DNA from: Roseimaritima ulvae
GTDB taxonomy: Bacteria; Planctomycetota; Planctomycetia; Pirellulales; Pirellulaceae
Direction: 5' to 3'
NCBI RefSeq assembly: GCF_008065135.1
Contig: NZ_CP042914.1
Coordinates: forward strand, 744,001 to 808,000
DNA: 64,000 nucleotides
In this document: in pieces, positions 42,471 to 49,786 of the stretch
Numbering within the stretch: the stretch's first letter is position 1
How the letters are laid out: each line of letters begins with the position of its first letter
Program-made: the position numbers and the translations under genes
The notes under the pieces: model-generated
Told to the model about the DNA's origin: nothing
Database searches by the model: none
What the model saw: only the letters and a program-made list of their open reading frames with translations

Positions 42471-43946
42471 TTACCGCTCCTTTGCTTTCTTGCTGGCCAG
42501 CATGACCACGGAAAATTCGGCTCCATCGATCCCGGTCTGTTGTTGGCGGGTCCGGCGAACGTCGCTCAGTTCGATGTGCGGGAAGGCTTCGGCGAGCGCC
42601 GGCTGGGCACGCAGTTGTTCGACAAAGCGGTCGAGCGACGCCGGCACGTTGCCCTCGTCGTCCAGGCTGCAGGTACCACGTAGGACCAGCGTGGCGGGCA
42701 TCGAGCGACTGGATTTTTTTTGGTTTCGCAGCGCCGCGGAACCACGGATTTCGGTCAGCTGGGTATGCGGCGGCAGTTGGTTCACGATTGTCCGCAGATG
42801 AGGCGCCCAGTGCACTCGGTTGTCCAAGAATTTGCTCAGGTTGGCGGCTTGGGCTTGCAGCTCAGTTTGCCGCGCTCGCACGTCCGCATGGCTGTCCAAC
42901 GCTACCGGCGAGGTGGCCAGCAAGGCGGTTCGCTGGGCGGTTTGGTCGTTATGACGAAATTGCAGGGACAGAAATAAAATGGCTGCCACCGCAGCGTAAC
43001 CGACGACTTCCCGCCAGGGGATCAAGTCCCACAGTGGCGTCGCCGCACGGTGGATACGAGCCAAGTCGAATTGGCCGGGTTCACCGGCCAATAGGTTATC
43101 GGCTAGGGCCCGCACCATGCCCGGCGCGTCAGCGGCCGGTTCGTCCAGCCACCGCAGTTCCACCGGCAGTTGGCTGTGCAACCACTGCATATCGATCAAC
43201 GGACGCAGTTCTTTGCGACCATGCAACACGATCCGTTCCGGGGCCTCGTTCAATCCACAGGTCGAAGCGCCTGTGATCGCCGCCCGCACCACGGATACGA
43301 TGCCCGAGGCTTCATCACCGGGAGGAAGATCCATTTCGTGCCAGTGCACCGGAGTGAAACCTTTGCAGATCACCGCTAGGATACGTTCACGGCTGAGAAT
43401 CACGCGGGTGATGGTTTGGTTGCCGCGATCTTTTGTATCCACGCGAGCCGCGGCGGTACACAACGCGGTGGCCATCGGTTCGATCTGTTGCAGACTGTAA
43501 CCGGCGGATTCAATCGCTTGGCGAATGGAATCGATCCGCGAGGAAGGTGCCGCGATGATGCTGGCGACCGACCGCCGTTCCGGTTGCCAGTGCAACACGT
43601 CGATTTCCAGTCGGTCCAGACGCACCGCGGCGCTGCGCAACGATTCCCGCAACAGCACGCGCGGGGATACGCTGCCGGCGCTGGTGGCCGTGGGCCGCGT
43701 GGCAAAATAGGTTTCGCCGGTGGGCAATCCGGCAGCCACCGGCGTGTCGGTGGACAGTCCGGTAAACTGGGCCAGCAGTTCCAAGACCGCTTGATCCAGG
43801 CCGGCCTGGCCAATCGGCTGGCTGACCTGTTGGTGCCGAAAGCGACCAAGCAACGTGCGGGACGCCTGGCAGCCATACAGGATGCCATCTTCAAACAGAA
43901 TGCCGATTGCGGAGCTGGTCATACGGTGCGGAGCTTCGCCATTCAT
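42471..43946 (-). CDS. GspL-like protein (PilM-type ATPase fold plus PilN-type domain)
   Basis: 491 residues. Residues about 10-290 have the actin-like PilM/GspL cytoplasmic fold (AIGILFEDGILYGCQ, SIIAAPSSRIDSIRQAIESAGY). A single membrane helix lies at about 317-335 (VVGYAAVAAILFLSLQF). It is followed by a coiled coil and a PilN-like periplasmic domain ending RQQQTGIDGAEFSVVMLASK. It would recruit GspE to the membrane. An alternative ATG lies eight codons downstream. A perfect hairpin separates it from gspG. Confidence 0.78.
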   Translation of the reverse strand: MNGEAPHRMTSSAIGILFEDGILYGCQASRTLLGRFRHQQVSQPIGQAGLDQAVLELLAQFTGLSTDTPVAAGLPTGETYFATRPTATSAGSVSPRVLLRESLRSAAVRLDRLEIDVLHWQPERRSVASIIAAPSSRIDSIRQAIESAGYSLQQIEPMATALCTAAARVDTKDRGNQTITRVILSRERILAVICKGFTPVHWHEMDLPPGDEASGIVSVVRAAITGASTCGLNEAPERIVLHGRKELRPLIDMQWLHSQLPVELRWLDEPAADAPGMVRALADNLLAGEPGQFDLARIHRAATPLWDLIPWREVVGYAAVAAILFLSLQFRHNDQTAQRTALLATSPVALDSHADVRARQTELQAQAANLSKFLDNRVHWAPHLRTIVNQLPPHTQLTEIRGSAALRNQKKSSRSMPATLVLRGTCSLDDEGNVPASLDRFVEQLRAQPALAEAFPHIELSDVRRTRQQQTGIDGAEFSVVMLASKKAKER

Positions 43947-43967
43947 CGGATACGACCCCCCGTGCTA

Positions 43968-43991
43968 AGACACTCCTAAGCAGGAGTGTCT
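43968..43991. promoter_or_regulatory. Perfect 10-bp hairpin between gspG and gspL
   Basis: AGACACTCCT, loop AAGC, AGGAGTGTCT. It lies 23 bp after the gspG stop with no T-run on either side. A stable hairpin after the major pseudopilin gene may protect its mRNA or attenuate reading into the operon, giving more GspG than the other subunits. Confidence 0.6.
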
Positions 43992-44013
43992 GGTGATGGA
44001 CCCCAGCGGTGGC

Positions 44014-44457
44014 TTAGGTGCCTTGCGGATCGATGTCTGCGTCGATCGTGCTGGAGGCGGCGTCATAGCCATCATGGGTGAAGGTGACCGTGTAGGCCCC
44101 GTAACCACTGCTGGCACCGGAGCGGGTCAGGGTCAGCGTCCAGCTGTCTTCCATGGAGCCGGTGGAACCGGCGGCAACCGTGCCCACGGTAAAGTACTTG
44201 GGGGCGACCTGTTCCATGTCCAATTCGGTCAGGTCGGTGGCGTAGGTGCCTTGGCGTGCTTGGTAGCGTTCCTGAGCGGCCCGTACGCTGGCGCAATACT
44301 TGAAGGCCTCCGAGGCTTTCGATCGCTCCACACTTTTCAACATCCGGGGGACGCCAAAGGCGGCCAAGACGCCGATGATGATGACCACCACGGACAACTC
44401 GACCAGCGAGAAGCCGCTGCGACGTCGGGCCTCGCGACAAACTAGAACTTGGGACAT
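44014..44457 (-). CDS. gspG: Major pseudopilin, first gene of the T2SS operon
   Basis: 147 residues. The class III leader ends RRRSG, with mature protein FSLVELSVVVIIIGVLAAFG and Glu at +5. It has the GspG-type RMLKSVERSKASEAFKYCAS helix and ends in a short beta domain with a Tyr/Gly-rich loop (GASSGYGAYTVTFTHDGYD). I chose the ATG at 44457, ten bases after GAGG; the frame is open 17 codons further upstream without a binding site. The C-terminal Ca-binding loop of GspG is not obvious. Confidence 0.87.
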   Translation of the reverse strand: MSQVLVCREARRRSGFSLVELSVVVIIIGVLAAFGVPRMLKSVERSKASEAFKYCASVRAAQERYQARQGTYATDLTELDMEQVAPKYFTVGTVAAGSTGSMEDSWTLTLTRSGASSGYGAYTVTFTHDGYDAASSTIDADIDPQGT

Positions 44458-44802
44458 TTCGGTGTTTCCTCGAACTGGATTTCGGAATCGTTGCAGCCCA
44501 ACGTCCAAGCGACGTTGATCGTGGTTGCCAATTCACAAACGGCCCTTTACCGTTTGCACACCATTTCTTAGGTGCGCCAGAGGGGTGCGGCAGTTCCACC
44601 TGGGAAAAAAGGCCAGCGGGGCCCAGAAGCAAGACCGATGGTAACGGTCACGCCGATTCGTAGCCTAGGCTTCTAGCCTGGGAAGCAGGGAACGCAGGAG
44701 GCAGGGAGAGCCATTGAGCGGTCGCGTGGCGAGCGAAGGGAGAACCGGCGTTGCGTTCGCGTTGCGTTGCGTTGCGTTCGCGGAGCGAACGACGACCTTG
44801 CG
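44458..44802. other. Intergenic region, 345 bp
   Basis: It should contain the promoter of the T2SS operon near 44460-44600, but I could not pick one with confidence. At 44749-44797 it holds a degenerate TCC-loop palindrome with GTTGCGTTGCGTTGC tandem pentamers next to TTCGCGGAGCGAACGACGACC. No gene is seen. Confidence 0.6.
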
Positions 44803-47796
44803 TTATTGGATGGCGTCGGTGATGGCGCTGCGGAGCTGCTCGAGGGTGCGGGCCCCGCCGCCGACGAACAGATGCGTGATCTGGCCCTGCCGGTCGATGA
44901 CCACCGTTTGCGGGATCGCGGAGGCCTGATACCGCTCGGCGATGTCTCCGGTTTCGTCCATTGCCACAACGGTATCGAGTTTCAGCCTTTCCAGAGCCTG
45001 CTGAATCCGCTTTTCGGATTCCTGCAGATTGACGGCGATCAACTGCACGCCCTGACCGTCGAACTCGCGAACCATTTCGTCCACGTTGGGCATCGCCTGC
45101 ATGCACGGCCCACACCAGCTAGCCCAGAAATCCAACACGATCACATCGCCCTGATGATCGCTCAGCCGGTAGTTTTCACCGCTCAGCAGCCGCAGTTCGA
45201 AATCCGGTGCGGGCTGGCCGACCAGTTCCGATGATTTGCCCGATGGGCCTCCGCCGGGCGAACCGGAGCCGCCGTCGCGAAACACCATCGGGTCGGGCGC
45301 GTGCGTCAAACGCCAACTGGCAAACGGCAGGTTGTCGGTTTGCGTGAAAATCCGTCCGCCAAACACCAGCCGGTCGACGTTTCGGATGTCTTGGCTGCAA
45401 GGCCCCAGATACTCGTTGGTGCCGGTGATGATACCATCGGCTACCTGTTGGGCGACAAAGCTCAACCGCGTACCATCGCCGCGGACCACCTGCACCAGGC
45501 CTTCAAAAACCGCGTCGGCCGGTGGCGACGTGTCGTCGCCCGCTGCCGCAGCTTGCTCCTCCGCTTCGGCGCCATCGTCCGCCGCGGCGGTGCCGTCCGA
45601 CTGCAGGATTTCATCTTCGTGCAGCCAAATAACCTGAGCGACATATTGCCGAGGGATCTGCTGCGTATCCAACCGAGTTTCAATACTCAGTGTGTCCTCG
45701 TTCATGCTCTGCAATCGCCCCCGCAAGTAGTCGCCGTCGATGGACACGATCAGATGGGTCGGAGGATTTTTGCGTCGCATTCGCGGTACGGTCAGCAGAC
45801 GTTGCTTTCGCTCGTCGGCGACCGGGTTGCCCGACAGGCTTTCCAGTTCCACAGCGCGAATCTGGGCATGCGGTACGAGGGCTTCGATATCACCTTTGCA
45901 GCGAACCTTGATGCCGACGTCGTCGATCGACAGGACTTCACATTCGACCGTGTCGCCCGCCCGCAGATGCAGTGTGCGTTTGGAAGGATCGGTCTTCTTT
46001 TGCTTTTTCTTCACAGGCGAGATGACCCTTCGGACGCCATTCGCGATCACGATCTGTCCTTCCACCCCAGCCATTCGCATTCCCATCCCGGCACCCCGAA
46101 AGACGATTCCGTGCTGCGAGGCGTTCTGGACGGTCACGACGGTGGTGTCACGGTAGATCATCTCGGCCACGGCATCGCGGCGCAGTGGACTGGCGTTTTG
46201 TGCCAAGGCCGGAGCGAACACGAAGCAAGAAGCGGGACCATCGATGCGGCCATCTTCAAAACCGCCCTGCAGGATCGTGTCGCTGGTTTCCAGCCGGCCG
46301 ACGCGGGATTTCAGCTCACGCGTTTCGACGGGGTGGTTGTCCAGCACGACAAAGTCGCGGATCTCGGCAATGGCAATCGCGATGGGTTCGGCCAGTTCCT
46401 CCACCGACAACCACATTTTCTGCTGTTCGACTTTTTTCAATTGCCCAACCAGACGCATGCCTCGGTGGGTCACCACCGACAACCGGGCGGTGGGTGGTTG
46501 GTCGGCGTCGGCTTCGTCGCCGGTATCATCCGCCGCGACCGCTTGCAGTGGTTGCAACACGATTCGCGCGACCTGTTCGGAGGGCACGCGGCGGGTTTCG
46601 TTGCCTTCAGAAAACACCAGCGTGCGGCCCTTGTCTTCGCTAGCTTGCAAACGGCCCTTGAAGGATTCGTCGTTGTCCAGCCAAACCAGCGTGTCGGTTT
46701 GCTCAGCGGCGTCGAACATTTCGGCGCTGCCGGCGCGGACACTGATCGCCTCCAATCGCGAGTCCCCGCGAATGTTTTCGAATCCAAACCCACTTTGCGC
46801 AATCGCGTCTGGGTCGCCACCCAAATCCAGGTCGGCGGCGACGCGGCCATCGCTGCCCAAGACCATGGCACGGTGATTGGTTTGATCTAACAACACGGTC
46901 AGCTGGACGTATCCGGGGACCGAGTCGATGGTGCCGATTGGAGTCACGCCAGCGGTATCCTCCCGCTCGCGCAGCAACACCAATTCGTCGCCCCAGACTT
47001 CGATTTGGAAACCCGAGAAATCATCAAGAGCGTTTGCGTCGTCCGCATCGACGCCGAAGCAGAGACGAAAGTTGGGGTTGTCGTCCCAGCCGACTTTGAC
47101 GTCGATTGAACATTGTGGCGGCAACCGTACGTCGCCGAACACCGAGGCGCCCGGATGGGATGTCGCCAGGACGCTGCCCGCGTCGTTCCATGCGTCCGCT
47201 GGTTGAGCCTGCCATTCGCTCAGGTCCCGCGGACCGACGTACAGCCGGTCTTCGCCATCGCGCCAACGGAATAAACGCTGTACGCTTTGCCTTCGCAGGG
47301 CGAGTTCGCCGAAGGTCTCGGTGGCCAAGCGAATCGTGTTGTCGTCAATGCTTATTAAATCGCCATACAACAGTCCGCCACCGACCAACTGCAAACCGAA
47401 CTGTCCCTGAGCAGCGGCCGGTTGGTCGGTTGTGGGATACGAAACCGAAACCACTGAGGGGAGGGGGAACTGGAACGGTTCAGTGAAGGCGGGATGGTTC
47501 CAGTGCAGCGCGCGGCCGTCGGGTGAATCGCTGATCGTACCGGTGGCATATTGTTGATCGCCCAGTCGCAGCATACCGGCTTCGTCAGCACGCGCGAGTG
47601 CGGCCGGAACGATCAACAGCATCGTAGCTACCGTCGCCAGACGGTGGTTGCGTCGCGGTTCCCACGCTCTGGCGAGCGTAGCTACGACTGCTGTAGCTAC
47701 CATCGCCAGACGGTGGGACAGCGGCTTTCCCACGCTCTGGCGAGCGTAGCTACGGGTAGCGGAGAAATCGGGGGCGGAGAAATGGATTTTTCGCAC
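44803..47796 (-). CDS. Large exported protein with C-terminal thioredoxin (TlpA-like) domain
   Basis: 997 residues. The first ~60 are built from GTAG-hairpin translations (RSYARQSVG, HRLAMVATAVVATLARAW, HRLATVATMLLIVPAALARA). The last of these forms the hydrophobic core of the signal peptide. The long middle contains repeated beta-rich segments such as SVSYPTTDQ, TLVWLDNDESFKGRLQASED, RTLHLRAGDTVECEVLS and HLIVSIDGDYLRGRLQSMNE, resembling small SH3-like units. Residues about 850-990 are a TlpA/ResA-type thioredoxin with FWASWCGPCMQAMPN and the cis-Pro SAIPQTVVID. The start is a GTG six bases after the upstream stop. It is the last gene of the MoxR operon. Confidence 0.82.
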   Translation of the reverse strand: MRKIHFSAPDFSATRSYARQSVGKPLSHRLAMVATAVVATLARAWEPRRNHRLATVATMLLIVPAALARADEAGMLRLGDQQYATGTISDSPDGRALHWNHPAFTEPFQFPLPSVVSVSYPTTDQPAAAQGQFGLQLVGGGLLYGDLISIDDNTIRLATETFGELALRRQSVQRLFRWRDGEDRLYVGPRDLSEWQAQPADAWNDAGSVLATSHPGASVFGDVRLPPQCSIDVKVGWDDNPNFRLCFGVDADDANALDDFSGFQIEVWGDELVLLREREDTAGVTPIGTIDSVPGYVQLTVLLDQTNHRAMVLGSDGRVAADLDLGGDPDAIAQSGFGFENIRGDSRLEAISVRAGSAEMFDAAEQTDTLVWLDNDESFKGRLQASEDKGRTLVFSEGNETRRVPSEQVARIVLQPLQAVAADDTGDEADADQPPTARLSVVTHRGMRLVGQLKKVEQQKMWLSVEELAEPIAIAIAEIRDFVVLDNHPVETRELKSRVGRLETSDTILQGGFEDGRIDGPASCFVFAPALAQNASPLRRDAVAEMIYRDTTVVTVQNASQHGIVFRGAGMGMRMAGVEGQIVIANGVRRVISPVKKKQKKTDPSKRTLHLRAGDTVECEVLSIDDVGIKVRCKGDIEALVPHAQIRAVELESLSGNPVADERKQRLLTVPRMRRKNPPTHLIVSIDGDYLRGRLQSMNEDTLSIETRLDTQQIPRQYVAQVIWLHEDEILQSDGTAAADDGAEAEEQAAAAGDDTSPPADAVFEGLVQVVRGDGTRLSFVAQQVADGIITGTNEYLGPCSQDIRNVDRLVFGGRIFTQTDNLPFASWRLTHAPDPMVFRDGGSGSPGGGPSGKSSELVGQPAPDFELRLLSGENYRLSDHQGDVIVLDFWASWCGPCMQAMPNVDEMVREFDGQGVQLIAVNLQESEKRIQQALERLKLDTVVAMDETGDIAERYQASAIPQTVVIDRQGQITHLFVGGGARTLEQLRSAITDAIQ
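47624..47752. repeat. Four GTAG hairpins in two facing pairs, inside a coding sequence
   Basis: Copies lie at 47624-47647, 47662-47685, 47693-47716 and 47729-47752, alternating in orientation with 12-14 bp between paired copies. The stems alternate between CGCTC/GAGCG and CCGTC/GACGG, both with loop GCCA. They lie within the first 60 codons of the gene at 44803-47796. Confidence 0.9.
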
Positions 47797-47802
47797 GATG
47801 AC

Positions 47803-48927
47803 TTACCGCTCGTAGATGGGAAGAAAGCGAAAGTTGAGGGCCATCGCTAACAGCGACAGCGAAGTATCGGCCGCGGGGCCTAATTGCCCTTTAAAACTAC
47901 CGTCGGTTTGCTGGATGGTTTTCAGTTGGCGAACCAGTCCGGTGTTCCACTTCTCCCACGACTCCACATCGCCCTGGAATAGGGCTTGGGCCTGGTAGTA
48001 CCGCGTGTACTCGGGCCAGTTGCGCGGGGTTTGTTCCAGATTGCTGGTCAGGTACTGCACGGTGGCCTTGTACTTGGGCAAATCTTTGCGGCGGGCGACC
48101 GAATAGACCAGCGAAGCGATGGAGCTGCGGGCCAGGGAATCGCCCATCCCACCCATCCCGCCGCTGTAGCCGACTTGGCCACCGTCGGAGGTCATGCTAG
48201 TGAAATAGCCGATGGCCCGATCGATGGCTTTGTCGGGGACTTCGATTCCCGCGTTGCGAGCGGCCAACAAACTGACCAACACGGCGCCGCTGACCGAGGT
48301 GTCGGCGTCTTGAGCTTCGGGAGAATAACGCCAGGCGCCGAAGGGGTTGTCCTGCTGGGAGGTCAACGAGGCTCGCACGGCCAGCTCCAACGACTCGGCA
48401 AGCGACCGCATGTCTTCGCCCACCCATTCGCGATCGTCGACCGTACCGTAAGCTTCCGCCAGGGCCAGGGTCGCAAATCCGTGATGATACATGCTGTTGC
48501 CAAAGTAGCCGGTGTTGGCGTCTTGCCCCCGAATCACGGCCTGTAAACCCTTGCGGATGTTGCCGGCATACTGACCAAAGTTGGGGTCTTCGCCGGAAGC
48601 CAGAAAAGCCATCACGGCCATCCCGGTTACGCCCGGCCCCTGATGCGAGGATGTTTTCCAATCGCCGCCCGTATCCTGCGTTTGGGCCAGGTATTTTAAG
48701 CCGCGTTCGTACATCTCCCTCACATCGCGGGGAACCACCTCACCGTAACGCTGACCGGGCAGCTGGGCCATGACCGTGGTGGGCAGGAACAGGATCGCGG
48801 CGAATATGCCGATCAGAAACGCTGGGCGAGCGCACATTTCGTAGCTACCGTCGCCAGACGGTGGTTGCGGCGCCGATCCCACGCTCTGGCGAGCGTAGCT
48901 ACGGAGGGCGGGGGGAACCCTATTCAT
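47803..48927 (-). CDS. Exported prenyltransferase/squalene-cyclase-repeat protein
   Basis: 374 residues. The alpha/alpha-toroid (terpenoid cyclase-like) repeats are clear: RGLKYLAQTQDTGGDWKTSS, GLQAVIRGQDANTGYFGNSM, NPFGAWRYSPEAQDADTSVS, and VQYLTSNLEQTPRNWPEYTR. No catalytic DxDD motif of squalene-hopene cyclase is present, so it is probably a binding or scaffolding protein. The ATG at 48927 is seven bases after AAGGA and overlaps the upstream stop. The next 25 codons are translated from two GTAG hairpins, and only then does the signal peptide CARPAFLIGIFAAILFLPTT appear. A second ATG at 48837 lacks a binding site. Confidence 0.83.
   Translation of the reverse strand: MNRVPPALRSYARQSVGSAPQPPSGDGSYEMCARPAFLIGIFAAILFLPTTVMAQLPGQRYGEVVPRDVREMYERGLKYLAQTQDTGGDWKTSSHQGPGVTGMAVMAFLASGEDPNFGQYAGNIRKGLQAVIRGQDANTGYFGNSMYHHGFATLALAEAYGTVDDREWVGEDMRSLAESLELAVRASLTSQQDNPFGAWRYSPEAQDADTSVSGAVLVSLLAARNAGIEVPDKAIDRAIGYFTSMTSDGGQVGYSGGMGGMGDSLARSSIASLVYSVARRKDLPKYKATVQYLTSNLEQTPRNWPEYTRYYQAQALFQGDVESWEKWNTGLVRQLKTIQQTDGSFKGQLGPAADTSLSLLAMALNFRFLPIYER
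48841..48902. repeat. Paired GTAG hairpins inside a coding N-terminus
   Basis: Facing copies at 48841-48864 (stem CTACCGTC/GACGGTGG) and 48879-48902 (stem CTACGCTC/GAGCGTGG), 14 bp apart. They are read as RSYARQSVG...PPSGDGSYE in the gene at 47803-48927. Confidence 0.9.
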
Positions 48928-49786
48928 CGATTAATCCTTGTTGACGAAGGAAGGCGATGTAGCCGCGGCCTTGTTGCGCATACTTTTTAAACGCTTCATG
49001 TTGGGCTTCGTCAAACAGACCGTCGATCTCCGATTCATCGATCTGCGACATGCGATAATGCATCAGATATTTCAAATAGCCGGAAGCGATTTTGGCCGGC
49101 GGGGCATACTTTAGAAGCAGCGCGGATAATCGCTCGCGTTGCTCATGCGTCAGCGGAATCATGTGTTCGAACTCGACCATCGCCACGCGGACGGCGGCAA
49201 CCGCGCGGCGTTCGGCTCGCAGTTCCGCCTCCCGTTGGTAGCTCTTGCGTTGCTGATCGGTCAGCGTTTGCTGCAGCACTTTGTGGAACAGCGACTGCTC
49301 GTCGAACAAGCCTTGGTTTAATCGCTGCTGCAGGGGCTGGATGTCCTGAAAGATCTCGTTCATCTTCTGGCGATCGTAACGCAGTTCGTTAAACCGGTCG
49401 CGGCGGATAGCGACTTGGTCAAAGTAACGTTTCACGTCGCCACGACCAGCCAGTTGCAATTGTTGCTGTTGGGATTCGGTCAGGTCATGGTCGCGAACCG
49501 CTTCATCCAGCAGCACGCCCAGTTGGGCGGCCAAGCGTTTGCGGCAACCAGCTTCATTCTGAGCGGTTTGGAACATCCAGGAATCAAATTGACGTTCCGA
49601 AATAGCAGGTTGCGCACGGGCGACGACTTCGCTGTAAGCGACGTTGGCGATAAATAGTGTCGCGAGGCATGTAGCTACGCTCGCCAGAGCGTGGAGACCG
49701 CGCTGGGCCCACCGTCTGGCGACGGTAGCTACGAAGGTTGTAGCCACGCCAGCGTTTGCCAAGGACGCAATGGGATTCGGTTTCAT
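48920..49786 (-). CDS. Exported protein of unknown function with LTxxQ-like motifs
   Basis: 288 residues. The N-terminus contains two GTAG hairpins read as VATVARRW and HALASVAT. The latter merges with CLATLFIANVAYS to form the signal-peptide core. The mature part is helical, Gln/Arg-rich, with LTESQQQQLQLAGRG, LTDQQRKSYQREAELRAE and LTHEQRERLSALLLKYA. These LTxxQ-type motifs are typical of periplasmic Spy/CpxP-like helical proteins, but no true homology is claimed. It starts at an ATG overlapping the upstream stop (ATGA). Confidence 0.72.
   Translation of the reverse strand: MKPNPIASLANAGVATTFVATVARRWAQRGLHALASVATCLATLFIANVAYSEVVARAQPAISERQFDSWMFQTAQNEAGCRKRLAAQLGVLLDEAVRDHDLTESQQQQLQLAGRGDVKRYFDQVAIRRDRFNELRYDRQKMNEIFQDIQPLQQRLNQGLFDEQSLFHKVLQQTLTDQQRKSYQREAELRAERRAVAAVRVAMVEFEHMIPLTHEQRERLSALLLKYAPPAKIASGYLKYLMHYRMSQIDESEIDGLFDEAQHEAFKKYAQQGRGYIAFLRQQGLIDE
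49671..49732. repeat. Paired GTAG hairpins inside a signal-peptide region
   Basis: Facing copies at 49671-49694 (CGCTC stem) and 49709-49732 (CCGTC stem), 14 bp apart. They are located in codons ~18-39 of the gene at 48920-49786. Confidence 0.9.

Noticed and set aside
48837-48927. Starting the cyclase-repeat protein at the ATG at 48837 to keep the hairpins noncoding
   Set aside because: It has no Shine-Dalgarno sequence, whereas the upstream ATG has AAGGA at good spacing and overlaps the previous stop. Kept only as an alternative.
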